From NCBI GenBank assembly GCA_964496125.1, contig CAZBXE010000012.1, positions 1 through 58,683 on the forward strand: a stretch of DNA of 58,683 bases, in the 5' to 3' direction. Below are positions 25,039 to 32,957 of the stretch, piece by piece; positions within the stretch are counted from its first letter, which is position 1; the number at the start of each line of letters is the position of its first letter. This DNA comes from CAZBXE01 sp964496125 (GTDB lineage Bacteria; Chlamydiota; Chlamydiia; Chlamydiales; CAZBXE01). The notes below the pieces were generated by a model. It made no database searches and was not told the origin of the DNA. It saw only the letters and a program-made list of their open reading frames with translations. A program made the position numbers and the translations under genes.

Positions 25039-25464
25039 ATGAACAAGCTTTCGATTTCAAGAATTCTTTTAATGACATCTATTTTATTCTCTGTGTCTTT
25101 TCTTGGATCTTCTGTCTATGCCAGGGGAGGTCATGGAGGAGGGCACCATGGCGGCCATCACGGCAGCCATGGACACCACCACGGGCACCATCATCATGGG
25201 GGGCACCATGGGAATCACCATCACCACGGCTGGGGTCTCACGGGTGGGGGTCATCCGGGTGGGGGGGGAGGTGGGGGGGGCGGGGGGGGGGGCGGCTGGG
25301 GTGGGGGCACCTACTACGGTCCTGGTTACAATGGATACGTTGAAGAAGACGCAAACCCTGTCATCCTTAACCCAAACCAAACTGATAGCACAACAACACC
25401 CTACTACTACAACCAGACACCAAGCACGCCAACCAATACAAATCAGTCAGGGAGTGGACACTAG
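25039..25464 (+). CDS. Secreted His/Gly-rich protein (copy 2)
   Basis: 141 residues. Signal peptide ISRILLMTSILFSVSFLGSS ending at VYA. The mature part has three zones: a His-rich zone (GGHHGGHHGSHGHHHGHHHH), a poly-Gly zone coded by long G runs, and a tail rich in Asn, Thr and Pro (NPVILNPNQTDSTTTPYYYN). AGGAGG precedes the ATG, and it follows copy 1 by 12 bases, so both are in one transcript. Metal chelation in the periplasm or at the surface is plausible. The G runs could slip during replication and vary the protein. Its stop lies 3 bases from the stop of the convergent gene. Confidence 0.7.
   Translation: MNKLSISRILLMTSILFSVSFLGSSVYARGGHGGGHHGGHHGSHGHHHGHHHHGGHHGNHHHHGWGLTGGGHPGGGGGGGGGGGGGWGGGTYYGPGYNGYVEEDANPVILNPNQTDSTTTPYYYNQTPSTPTNTNQSGSGH
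25261..25292 (+). repeat. Long homopolymeric G runs inside a coding region
   Basis: Runs of 8 G (25261-25268), 8 G (25273-25280) and 11 G (25282-25292) lie within the poly-Gly segment of the second His/Gly-rich gene. A further run of 9 G occurs at 24899-24907 in the first gene. Such runs are prone to slipped-strand changes that would shift the frame before the C-terminal tail. Confidence 0.75.
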
Positions 25465-25467
25465 ATT

Positions 25468-26181
25468 CTACTGAGTTCGAGGTGGGATCACTGTCTCGAG
25501 CTTGTCTGCTAGCCGCTTGAAGAGGGCATTCATGCTCTCTTCTCGCTCTTGTGAGGAATCCGTTGCCAGAAGATCCAAAATTTCAAGGTTAGCCTCTGTC
25601 CTTGCGAGAACTAACTCGTCCGATAACTCAGGAAACCTCTTCACCAAGGGACATACAATCTTTCTGCAGATGTTGATTTCCTCCGGCACCTGTGCTCTCA
25701 TAAAGGCTAGGTAGGAAAGGTACACAGTCGGACTGAGGAAAAGAAAAAGGTGGGCAGTATGGGCAAAATAAGGCGCCGTTTCTAAGGCGCGAATAGTCAT
25801 TCCCCCAAAAAAAAGCCCCAAAAGGACCTGGGCTACCCTATCCAGATGCTCAGCCTTGATATTATTGCTATAAATTTTCTCCCTTGAAGAGAGGTCAGGA
25901 AAACATACAGTTACATGGAAAAGCAGAGTATAACTTACAACGCTCATCACGTTCCACCATACGAGTTTTTCTCTGCAATATTCTGGATCTGGAGACAGCA
26001 TCGCTTCGTTTAAACAGATAGCAGAAAACTTCTGCAAGCTCACAAGGGCATAGCCGCTTGTCTGTGCCCCCAAGATGCTTGTGGAAATAGATCCTATCTT
26101 ATCAAAACACGAGCGTGCCCCTTTTTTTACATCTTCCCATCCCCATGCTACGCCTCCTATGCGATGAATCCCTGCTATCAT
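25468..26181 (-). CDS. Hypothetical membrane protein, 237 residues
   Basis: Start ATG at 26181, with GGAGG seven bases upstream; an in-frame TTG lies further up. Hydrophobic stretches near residues 85-100 (VVSYTLLFHVTVCF), 123-137 (VAQVLLGLFFGGMT) and 148-168 (HLFLFLSPTVYLSYLAF) suggest two to three membrane segments. The two closely spaced ones are reminiscent of chlamydial inclusion-membrane (Inc) proteins. A charged helical C-terminal domain follows (LVLARTEANLEILDLLATDS). There is no signal peptide. The Inc comparison is only a resemblance. Confidence 0.55.
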   Translation of the reverse strand: MIAGIHRIGGVAWGWEDVKKGARSCFDKIGSISTSILGAQTSGYALVSLQKFSAICLNEAMLSPDPEYCREKLVWWNVMSVVSYTLLFHVTVCFPDLSSREKIYSNNIKAEHLDRVAQVLLGLFFGGMTIRALETAPYFAHTAHLFLFLSPTVYLSYLAFMRAQVPEEINICRKIVCPLVKRFPELSDELVLARTEANLEILDLLATDSSQEREESMNALFKRLADKLETVIPPRTQ

Positions 26182-26247
26182 TTTGTCCTCCAGATTTTGC
26201 AAGGATGTTACAAAACTTCAAAGTTTCTTTCAACTATGTTGCATGAG

Positions 26248-26988
26248 TTAAAAATCAGGAAGATTGAAAGCGAGCTGGATCGACCACTTCCACTTGCCAT
26301 TGAAGTAGGCGTCGTTAAACCACGCTGGGCCTGTAATGATATAAATGTAGGGCGTAAAATTGTATTGGAGGGCAAAACCACCGCCTCCAATCACATTTTT
26401 TCCCGAGGCGTAGTCTGCCAGCAACAACCACTTGTAGTACTCTGTACCTAGGCAATCTACTACATGGCAATACTTGAGTTCAGCACCCACCATAAACCCT
26501 TGCTGATTCTTCCCCATGGCACTACCGCCAGAGAAGCCGGCAACATACACACTCCCCTCCCCTAACCAACTTGGTAAAGAGCGTCCCAAGATTACATCCA
26601 CAATGTTCTGGTTGGTCCGAAGCGATCCCCTTGTGTTTGTGCCAACGCCAAAGATACCTATGTTCAGGGATGGCATATACTGAAAGAAGTAGTCTTCCTG
26701 AATGCCTATCTTTCCATTGAAGAATACAGGGTCATTACTAGCTGCCAAGTAATCAATCCCCACCTCTGCCATTACCCCTTCCCAGCAAAAAAGACCATAC
26801 GTCAAAGAAATGTCAGGAGGAAGGATTTGCCCCTTGCCACGGCCACTCGGAGGGGTAAAGTAGTTGCTCACCCCGAAATGCAGCGTCCCTGTGTCAAGCA
26901 CTACTGTAGTGCAGTTTGTCCAAAAAAGTGAAGTGGGGGTTGCGAGGAGAGTGAGAGGGAGAAGAAAAAAGAAAAAAATATGGCGCAT
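26248..26988 (-). CDS. Predicted secreted or outer-membrane protein
   Basis: 246 residues with a signal peptide (RHIFFFFLLPLTLLATPTS). The mature part is rich in aromatic and Gly residues with alternating short strands (LTYGLFCWEGVMAEVGIDYL; YFFQYMPSLNIGIFGVGTNT; GFALQYNFTPYIYIITGPAW), ending IQLAFNLPDF with a terminal Phe, the sort of C-terminus that the Bam machinery recognises. This suggests a beta-barrel. No family recognised. It is divergent from the gene at 27076. Confidence 0.6.
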   Translation of the reverse strand: MRHIFFFFLLPLTLLATPTSLFWTNCTTVVLDTGTLHFGVSNYFTPPSGRGKGQILPPDISLTYGLFCWEGVMAEVGIDYLAASNDPVFFNGKIGIQEDYFFQYMPSLNIGIFGVGTNTRGSLRTNQNIVDVILGRSLPSWLGEGSVYVAGFSGGSAMGKNQQGFMVGAELKYCHVVDCLGTEYYKWLLLADYASGKNVIGGGGFALQYNFTPYIYIITGPAWFNDAYFNGKWKWSIQLAFNLPDF

Positions 26989-27075
26989 ACTGTTTCTTTA
27001 TCAAAAACCAAAATAAAACAAAACCCTTGCGAAATGGCAGCAATCACGCTATCTTAGTGAGCAGTGAGGTAATGC

Positions 27076-27456
27076 ATGCAGAAAGGACACGTACTTGATT
27101 TTTCTTGTCGAGGTTGCGAGGAAACGATCCCTTTTTCTCTCTTAGATATCGAAGAAAAAAAAGTCGTTGAATGTAGTGATTGTAAAGCGCGCTACTCTTT
27201 TCAAGATCCTGATTTAAGAAGACAGCTTAAGAAATTTGTTTCACTTTGTAGACAAATTCATGACTCAGAAGAGATTCTAGGTTCCACCTCAGTTGGCATC
27301 GATGTCGGTGACAAAAAGGTGCAGGTACCTTTTCGTCTGCTTCTCACAAGGTTTACAAACACGCTCGATCTTCAGATCGGCGACCGTACTTTATCGATCA
27401 GCTTCCGGATGGAGCCGGTAACAAGTATCAGAGAAATGCAAAAGGGAGAAAAATGA
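27076..27456 (+). CDS. Zinc-ribbon-like hypothetical protein coupled to tal
   Basis: 126 residues. Two CxxC pairs, CRGCEE (residues 11-16) and CSDCKARYSF (~33-42), form a zinc-ribbon pattern. The C-terminal half is beta-like (VQVPFRLLLTRFTNTLDLQI). GAGG precedes the ATG. Its TGA overlaps the ATG of tal (ATGA), so the two are translationally coupled. As I recall, the gene next to tal in Chlamydia codes for a ferredoxin. Here there is no ferredoxin motif, only the ribbon. Nucleic-acid binding or a protein-interaction role is possible but not shown. Confidence 0.65.
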   Translation: MQKGHVLDFSCRGCEETIPFSLLDIEEKKVVECSDCKARYSFQDPDLRRQLKKFVSLCRQIHDSEEILGSTSVGIDVGDKKVQVPFRLLLTRFTNTLDLQIGDRTLSISFRMEPVTSIREMQKGEK

Positions 27457-28409
27457 ACAATCTAGACGGGCTTAAGGCGTTCACCATCATTGCGGCCGAT
27501 ACCGGAGATTTCGATGAGATTAAGCAGTACGCTCCTACCGATGCTACAACTAACCCTTCCCTCATTCTCAAGGCTGCTCAAAAAGGGTACCGCCACCTGC
27601 TAGAAAACGCCGTAGCTTACGCCAAAAAGAAAACCTCAGATAAGAAAGAGCAGAGCACGCTCATCATGGAGAAGGCGTTTGTCAATTTCGGCTGTGAAAT
27701 TTTAAAGGTCATTCCAGGCAGAGTGTCGACGGAAGTAGACGCCCACCTCTCTTTTGACATGAAAGGAAGTATTGCTAAAGCAAAAAAATTCATAGCCCTC
27801 TACGAAGAGGCTGGGATTCCTAGACATCGGATCCTCATCAAGCTTGCTTCTACATGGGAAGGGATCAAAGCCGTAAAGGAACTGGAGAAGGAAGGTATCC
27901 ATTGTAATATGACGCTGATGTTTAGTTTAGTACAGGCAGTAGCTGCTGCCAAAGTGGGAGCGACACTGATTTCCCCTTTTGTCGGACGAATTTTTGACTG
28001 GTATCGAAAAAGAGATAATGTGCAAAGCTACCCACCAGCAGAAGACCCCGGTGTGATCTCCGTTCGAACCATTTACAACTACTACAAGAAGTTTGGCATC
28101 CCAACACAAATTATGGGAGCTTCCTTTCGTAACAAAGAGCAGGTCCTTGCCCTCGCTGGCTGCGACCTTCTCACAGTCTCTCCTGAACTACTCAAAGAGA
28201 TTGCAGCAGAACAGGGCTCTCTAACCCGAGCTCTTGATCCTGAATCAGCTAAAAAACAGAAGATCCAGAAGATCCCTATCAATGAGAGCCATTTTCGCTT
28301 TCTTCTGAACGAGGATGCTATGGCAACAGAAAAGCTAGCAGAGGGAATTCGTGTCTTTGCGGCGGATGCTGATAAACTAAAAGACTATATCCTAAAGAAT
28401 TTTTCTTAA
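27453..28409 (+). CDS. tal: Transaldolase
   Basis: Moves a three-carbon unit between sugar phosphates in the non-oxidative pentose phosphate pathway. 318 residues, like E. coli TalB. Landmarks: DATTNPSLILKAAQ (residues 30-43), VDAHLSFD, the Schiff-base Lys130 in RILIKLASTWEG, CNMTLMFSLVQA and SPFVGRIFDWYRK. GGGAGA lies upstream, and the start overlaps the stop of the zinc-ribbon gene. It is convergent with rpoC across a 307-base gap that holds repeats and a terminator; tal beside rpoC is also the Chlamydia order. Confidence 0.96.
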   Translation: MNNLDGLKAFTIIAADTGDFDEIKQYAPTDATTNPSLILKAAQKGYRHLLENAVAYAKKKTSDKKEQSTLIMEKAFVNFGCEILKVIPGRVSTEVDAHLSFDMKGSIAKAKKFIALYEEAGIPRHRILIKLASTWEGIKAVKELEKEGIHCNMTLMFSLVQAVAAAKVGATLISPFVGRIFDWYRKRDNVQSYPPAEDPGVISVRTIYNYYKKFGIPTQIMGASFRNKEQVLALAGCDLLTVSPELLKEIAAEQGSLTRALDPESAKKQKIQKIPINESHFRFLLNEDAMATEKLAEGIRVFAADADKLKDYILKNFS

Positions 28410-28410
28410 G

Positions 28411-28462
28411 ATATCCACATCGTGAATGAAGAATTGGTTTTCGTGCCCTTGCCCTTGCCCGA
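28411..28462 (+). repeat. Dispersed repeat, variant B, copy 3
   Basis: ATATCCACATCGTGAATGAA, GAATTGGTTTTCGTGCCCTT, GCCCTTGCCCGA. Beyond the shared core, CACATCGTGAATGAAGAATT is identical to copy 1 (701-749, reverse). It begins two bases after the stop of tal and is followed nine bases later by a variant A element. Confidence 0.7.
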
Positions 28463-28470
28463 TTTGATTT

Positions 28471-28640
28471 ATACCCAAATGAACTGAAAACCTGGCTTCT
28501 TCGTGCGTCGGACAATCCCTCAATTTTTCCTGCCTGCATCGCTCTGGTTTTTAACCAGAGCTGCCTTGCCGCCGCTTCTGCTTGCAAAAATTGAGAGATC
28601 CTCATTGGCAGATTCCGAGCTTTTCAATTCATTTGTGTAT
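28471..28640. repeat. Dispersed palindromic repeat, variant A, long copy 2
   Basis: Left arm ATACCCAAATGAACTGAAAA (28471-28490) and right arm TTTTCAATTCATTTGTGTAT (28621-28640) are inverted repeats with two mismatches, 170 bases end to end. Inside are TGCGTCGG (as in copy 1), CTCAATTTTT...AAAAATTGAG as a second inverted pair, and a central hairpin CTCTGGTT-TTT-AACCAGAG (28542-28560). Part of the interior (CCTGCATCGCTCTGGTTTTT) recurs at 55.76 kb. It separates tal and rpoC and has no coding capacity. Confidence 0.75.
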
Positions 28641-28667
28641 AAGTGCAATACGGATGGCAAAAAAAAA

Positions 28668-28689
28668 GGCCGAGCATCTCTGCTCAGCC
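28668..28689 (-). terminator. Intrinsic terminator of the rpoBC operon (bidirectional)
   Basis: On the minus strand GGCTGAGCA-GAGA-TGCTCGGCC forms a 9-bp stem followed by nine T, 28 bases after the rpoC stop. On the plus strand the stem is followed by TTTTTC, so it can also stop transcription coming from tal. Confidence 0.85.
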
Positions 28690-28716
28690 TTTTTCGAAAT
28701 CGAAAGTGTGTGCCCT

Positions 28717-31700
28717 TTATCGGACAGGTAGGCCGATCTCCTCAGATGAGGCTACCGAGCTGAAGTCAAAGACAAGTGCCGCTTCATGTTCCTGGTCGAC
28801 AAACTTCTTGACCCGCTTATGGTACTCAAACCCAGTACCGCCTGGGATGATGTGACCCATAATCACGTTCTCCTTAAAGCCCATGAGGTAGTCGGTTTTC
28901 CCGCAGCAGGCAGCTTCTGTAAGAACACGTGTTGTGTCTTGGAAGGATGCCGCTGAGATAAAGGAGTCGGTACTGAGTGAGGACTTCGTAATCCCGAGGA
29001 GTACTGGCGCACCTTGTGCAGGCTTGCCGCCCTCTTCGGTTACTTTACGGTTTTCCTCATCGAACTCTCTCTTATCCACTTCTTCCCCAAAAAGAAGGCT
29101 TGTGTCACCTGGATCAATGACGCGTACTTTCTTGAGCATCTGACGTACAATGATCTCAATGTGCTTGTCGTTGATGTCTACACCTTGGAGACGATACACT
29201 TCTTGCACCTGGTTTACAAGGTACTTCTGTAGTTCCCTCACGCCGCATACCTCTAAGATCTCATGGGGGATAACAAGGCCTTCTGTCAGCTGTTGCCCCT
29301 TCACCACATGGTCACCCTTCTGGACGACTAAGTGCTTTGTCAGCGGGATGAAATGCTCTTCTTCCATGCCTGTCGTTTCATCACGGATGATCACGATACG
29401 CTTATTCTTCTGGACGCCTCTAAAGTCGATGACACCGTTGATCTTCGCAATCTCTGCGGAGTCTTTTGGCTTACGTGCTTCAAACAGCTCGGCTACACGA
29501 GGTAGACCGCCCGTGATGTCCCCCGTTTTCAGAGCGCCGCGTGGAATCCTTGCTAAAAGCACCCCCGCCTTGGCGTACTGCCCTTCTCCAATCGAGATAA
29601 TCGCGCCAGCAGGTACTGGATATGTACCAATCAGCTCTTTATTCTCCTTATCGGCATAGATGGCAATCTGTGGGTGCAGCTCCCCTCGGTGCTGCTTCAC
29701 GATGATCTCTACCTGGCCTGTTTGGCGGTTCGTCTCCACTTCCGTAGAGATCCCTTCCACGAGGTCTTCATACTTGACATAACCTGGTCTATCGCAAATG
29801 ATTGGGATGTTGTGCTGTTCCCACTCTGCAATTTTGAGCCCTTTCTTCACCTTCGTGCCATCTGCCACTAAGATTTTCGTGCCGAGCTCAATGGTAAATG
29901 TTTGGAGCGGCTCAATAGACTTCGTGCTGAGAAGTGCCTTATACTCATCGAGTTTACGACCTTCATCTTTCACGAGGTGGAGGCAGCCGTTTTTGTTCAA
30001 CGCTACCCAGTTACCCTCTTCTGTCTCTACCGTTCTGAGGTCAGAGTATACAACAATGCACTCTTCTTCTGCGACGATCTGAGGAGCGATAGCTGCGGAT
30101 GCAATACCCCCGATGTGGAATGTGCGCATCGTAAGCTGTGTTCCTGGTTCACCAATCGATTGCGCAGCAATGATTCCGACCGCCTCGCCAAGGGCCACTT
30201 TACGCCCATTCGCAAGGTTAACACCGTAACACTTTGCGCAAACGCCGCGTCTTAGTTCGCACGTCAACACTGACCTAATGCGAACGCTTGATATCCCAGA
30301 GTCGTCGATCGCTTCTGCTTGCTGGAGGTTTAGTGTCTCCCCGGCCTTTGCAATCAGCTTCGTCCTGTCACCAGGCAGGTACACATCATCGCAAATAGTT
30401 CGACCGAAGATACGATCCTTCAGAGGAAGGCGCGTAACTTGGCCTTGCTTAATGCTAGACACTTCAATGCCGTTTAGCGTTCCGCAGTCAGCTTCTGTAA
30501 TGATCACATCTTGTGCTACGTCAACAAGTCGTCTTGTCAAATATCCAGAGTCCGCTGTTTTTAGAGCGGTATCGGAAAGACCCTTACGCGCACCGTGTGA
30601 GGAGATCGAATACTCGATCACTGTCAACCCCTCACGGAAGTTGGACGTGATCGGAGATTCGATGATCTCCCCTGATGGTTTCGCCATCAGACCGCGGAGG
30701 GCACCAAGCTGCTTAATCTGCGTTTTCGTACCACGCGCTCCCGAGTCCATCATCATATATAGAGGGTTGTATTTTCCATCTCTTGGCTTTTTAATCAGCT
30801 GAAAGAGCTCTTCGGAGAGAGCTTCTGTTGCTTCAGTCCAAATGCTAATCACTTTAGACTGTCTTTCCCCGTCCGTGATGATCCCGTCCTCGTACTGCTT
30901 CTTCACCTGCGCTACTTTTTCATGTACTTTTGAGATCAAAGTGTGCTTGATATCTGGGATCAAAACGTCTTTAACACCAAAGGATACAGCAGCTTTTGTC
31001 GCCTCAGCAAAGCCAAGGGCCTTCAGATTGTCAAGGAACTGCACAGTACCTTCCAGTCCTACTTTCTTGTAGCAAAGCATGATCAGATCGCTAAGCTTTG
31101 TCTTTGGCATACTATAGTTTTGGAAGCCAAGCTGCTTGGGCACAACAGAGTTAAAAATCACACGGCCTGGAGTTGTCACGATGATGCCGGCTTCTGTTCG
31201 AAGCTTAATCTTCTCATGCGTTCTCAAACCACGGCCATAGGTTTCTACTTTCTTATCGTCTTTTGTCTTAGGATCGTACCAGTTAAAGCTCCCCGAAGAA
31301 GAAAGTGCAAGAAGCACCTCTTTGTCATCTTGGAATACTTTTATCTTCCCACCATGTTCTTCAGGATCATAGAGAGGATCCAGCATGAGGTAGTAGATAC
31401 CAAGCGTCATGTCCTGTGAAGGTACAGCTGCAGGCTTACCGGATGAAGGCAGGAAGATGTTGTCTGGTGCCATCATCAACAGGCGAGCTTCTAGCTGCGC
31501 TTCAATGGAAAGGGGTACATAGACGGCCATCTGGTCACCGTCAAAGTCGGCGTTGAACGCTGTACATACAAGCGGGTGTATACGAATCGCCTTCCCTTCA
31601 ATCAGTACTGGCTCAAATGCTTGGATCCCAAGACGGTGAAGCGTTGGTGCTCGGTTGAGAAGAACAGGGTGTCCCTTAATGATTTCATCCAAAACGTCCC

Positions 31701-32919
31701 ACACTTCAGGTGATTGTCTTTGAATCATCTTCTTGGCTGAGCGGATCGTGTAGACAAGACCCATCTCCTTAAGGCGCTTTACAATAAACGGCTCAAATAG
31801 CTCTAGCGCCATTAGTTTTGGAAGACCGCACTGGTTAAACTTCAGCTCTGGACCTACGATAATTACAGAACGGCCGGAGTAGTCAACCCTCTTACCGAGC
31901 AAGTTCTGACGGAATCTACCGCCTTTGCCTTTCAACATCTCGGAAAGTGATTTCAGAGGCCTGTTGCCAGCTCCCATGACAGGGTGACCATGGCGACCGT
32001 TATCAAAGAGGGCGTCAACAGCTTCCTGCAACATCCTCTTTTCGTTTCGGATGATTACCTCTGGTGTTTTCAGCCTGATGATGGCTTTCAAACGGTTGTT
32101 ACGGTTGATGACACGGCGGTACAAATCGTTCAAGTCACTTGTTGCAAACCTACCCCCTTCAATCGGAACAAGAGGACGCAGATCTGGTGGGATGACAGGA
32201 ATTGCATCCATGACCATCCATTCGGGCTTATTCTTAGAGGAGATAAAGCCTTCTATGATCTTCAGACGTTTGGCAAGCTTAATTCGGGCTTGCTGCGACT
32301 TTGTCTTTCGTAGTTTCTCTTTGAGCTCTACAAGAAGCACCTGAAGGTTCTCTTGCGAGAGAAGCTCTGCAATTGCCTCACCACCCATCTTTGCCACAAA
32401 CGCATCACGGCCCCACTTTTCCTGGGCTTCGCGGTACTCAGCATCTCCAAGAAGTTGTTTCTTCTCAAGTTCTGTTTCGCCTGGGTTTAAAACGATGTAC
32501 TCTTCGTAGTAGATCACTCTTTCGAGGTCGGTCGTGGACATTCCCAAGACGTTACCGATACGTGAAGGCATTGTTTTGAAGAACCAAATGTGCACTACAG
32601 GAACTGCCAGTTCAATGTGTGCCATCCGCTCTCTACGTACTTTGGAGAGTGTTACCTCTACGCCGCAACGGTCGCAAACAATACCTTTGTGTTTAATCTT
32701 CTTGTATTTTCCGCAAGCGCATTCCCAGTCTCTTTGTGGCCCGAAAATCTTCTCACAGAACAACCCACCCTTCTCAGGTTTGAAGGTACGATAGTTAATC
32801 GTCTCCGGTTTCTTAATTTCACCACGAGACCATTTATTACGAATCACATCGTTCGATGCGATCTGAATGGTCAGTTGGTCAAACTGCTCCGCTTGAAAGT
32901 CTTGACCCGTTTCGTGCAT
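28717..32919 (-). CDS. rpoC: DNA-directed RNA polymerase subunit beta-prime
   Basis: 1400 residues, close to the ~1396 of Chlamydia. The N-terminal zinc site has CACGKYKKIKHKGIVCDRCG. The catalytic Mg2+ loop is NADFDGDQMAVYVPLS (~residues 455-470). The trigger-loop region includes MRTFHIGGIAS, and the second zinc cluster is CELRRGVCAKCYGVNLANGR. Together with beta it forms the polymerase active centre. GAGGAG precedes the ATG. It starts 38 bases after the rpoB stop, and the operon ends at the terminator at 28668-28689. Confidence 0.98.
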   Translation of the reverse strand: MHETGQDFQAEQFDQLTIQIASNDVIRNKWSRGEIKKPETINYRTFKPEKGGLFCEKIFGPQRDWECACGKYKKIKHKGIVCDRCGVEVTLSKVRRERMAHIELAVPVVHIWFFKTMPSRIGNVLGMSTTDLERVIYYEEYIVLNPGETELEKKQLLGDAEYREAQEKWGRDAFVAKMGGEAIAELLSQENLQVLLVELKEKLRKTKSQQARIKLAKRLKIIEGFISSKNKPEWMVMDAIPVIPPDLRPLVPIEGGRFATSDLNDLYRRVINRNNRLKAIIRLKTPEVIIRNEKRMLQEAVDALFDNGRHGHPVMGAGNRPLKSLSEMLKGKGGRFRQNLLGKRVDYSGRSVIIVGPELKFNQCGLPKLMALELFEPFIVKRLKEMGLVYTIRSAKKMIQRQSPEVWDVLDEIIKGHPVLLNRAPTLHRLGIQAFEPVLIEGKAIRIHPLVCTAFNADFDGDQMAVYVPLSIEAQLEARLLMMAPDNIFLPSSGKPAAVPSQDMTLGIYYLMLDPLYDPEEHGGKIKVFQDDKEVLLALSSSGSFNWYDPKTKDDKKVETYGRGLRTHEKIKLRTEAGIIVTTPGRVIFNSVVPKQLGFQNYSMPKTKLSDLIMLCYKKVGLEGTVQFLDNLKALGFAEATKAAVSFGVKDVLIPDIKHTLISKVHEKVAQVKKQYEDGIITDGERQSKVISIWTEATEALSEELFQLIKKPRDGKYNPLYMMMDSGARGTKTQIKQLGALRGLMAKPSGEIIESPITSNFREGLTVIEYSISSHGARKGLSDTALKTADSGYLTRRLVDVAQDVIITEADCGTLNGIEVSSIKQGQVTRLPLKDRIFGRTICDDVYLPGDRTKLIAKAGETLNLQQAEAIDDSGISSVRIRSVLTCELRRGVCAKCYGVNLANGRKVALGEAVGIIAAQSIGEPGTQLTMRTFHIGGIASAAIAPQIVAEEECIVVYSDLRTVETEEGNWVALNKNGCLHLVKDEGRKLDEYKALLSTKSIEPLQTFTIELGTKILVADGTKVKKGLKIAEWEQHNIPIICDRPGYVKYEDLVEGISTEVETNRQTGQVEIIVKQHRGELHPQIAIYADKENKELIGTYPVPAGAIISIGEGQYAKAGVLLARIPRGALKTGDITGGLPRVAELFEARKPKDSAEIAKINGVIDFRGVQKNKRIVIIRDETTGMEEEHFIPLTKHLVVQKGDHVVKGQQLTEGLVIPHEILEVCGVRELQKYLVNQVQEVYRLQGVDINDKHIEIIVRQMLKKVRVIDPGDTSLLFGEEVDKREFDEENRKVTEEGGKPAQGAPVLLGITKSSLSTDSFISAASFQDTTRVLTEAACCGKTDYLMGFKENVIMGHIIPGGTGFEYHKRVKKFVDQEHEAALVFDFSSVASSEEIGLPVR

Positions 32920-32957
32920 AGATTCTCCTCAAAAAAATATTTCGCGCTTGTTATTGT

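Noticed and set aside
24773..25042. 89-codon frame overlapping the first His/Gly-rich gene
   Set aside because: It lacks a ribosome binding site and a signal, whereas the other frame has AGGAGG, a signal peptide and a paralogue next door.
25100..25300. Possible CRISPR or tandem array because of repeated CACCAT/GGGG units
   Set aside because: The units are irregular and in frame as His and Gly codons of a signal-peptide-bearing protein; no regular repeats with spacers. No CRISPR array is seen anywhere in the window.
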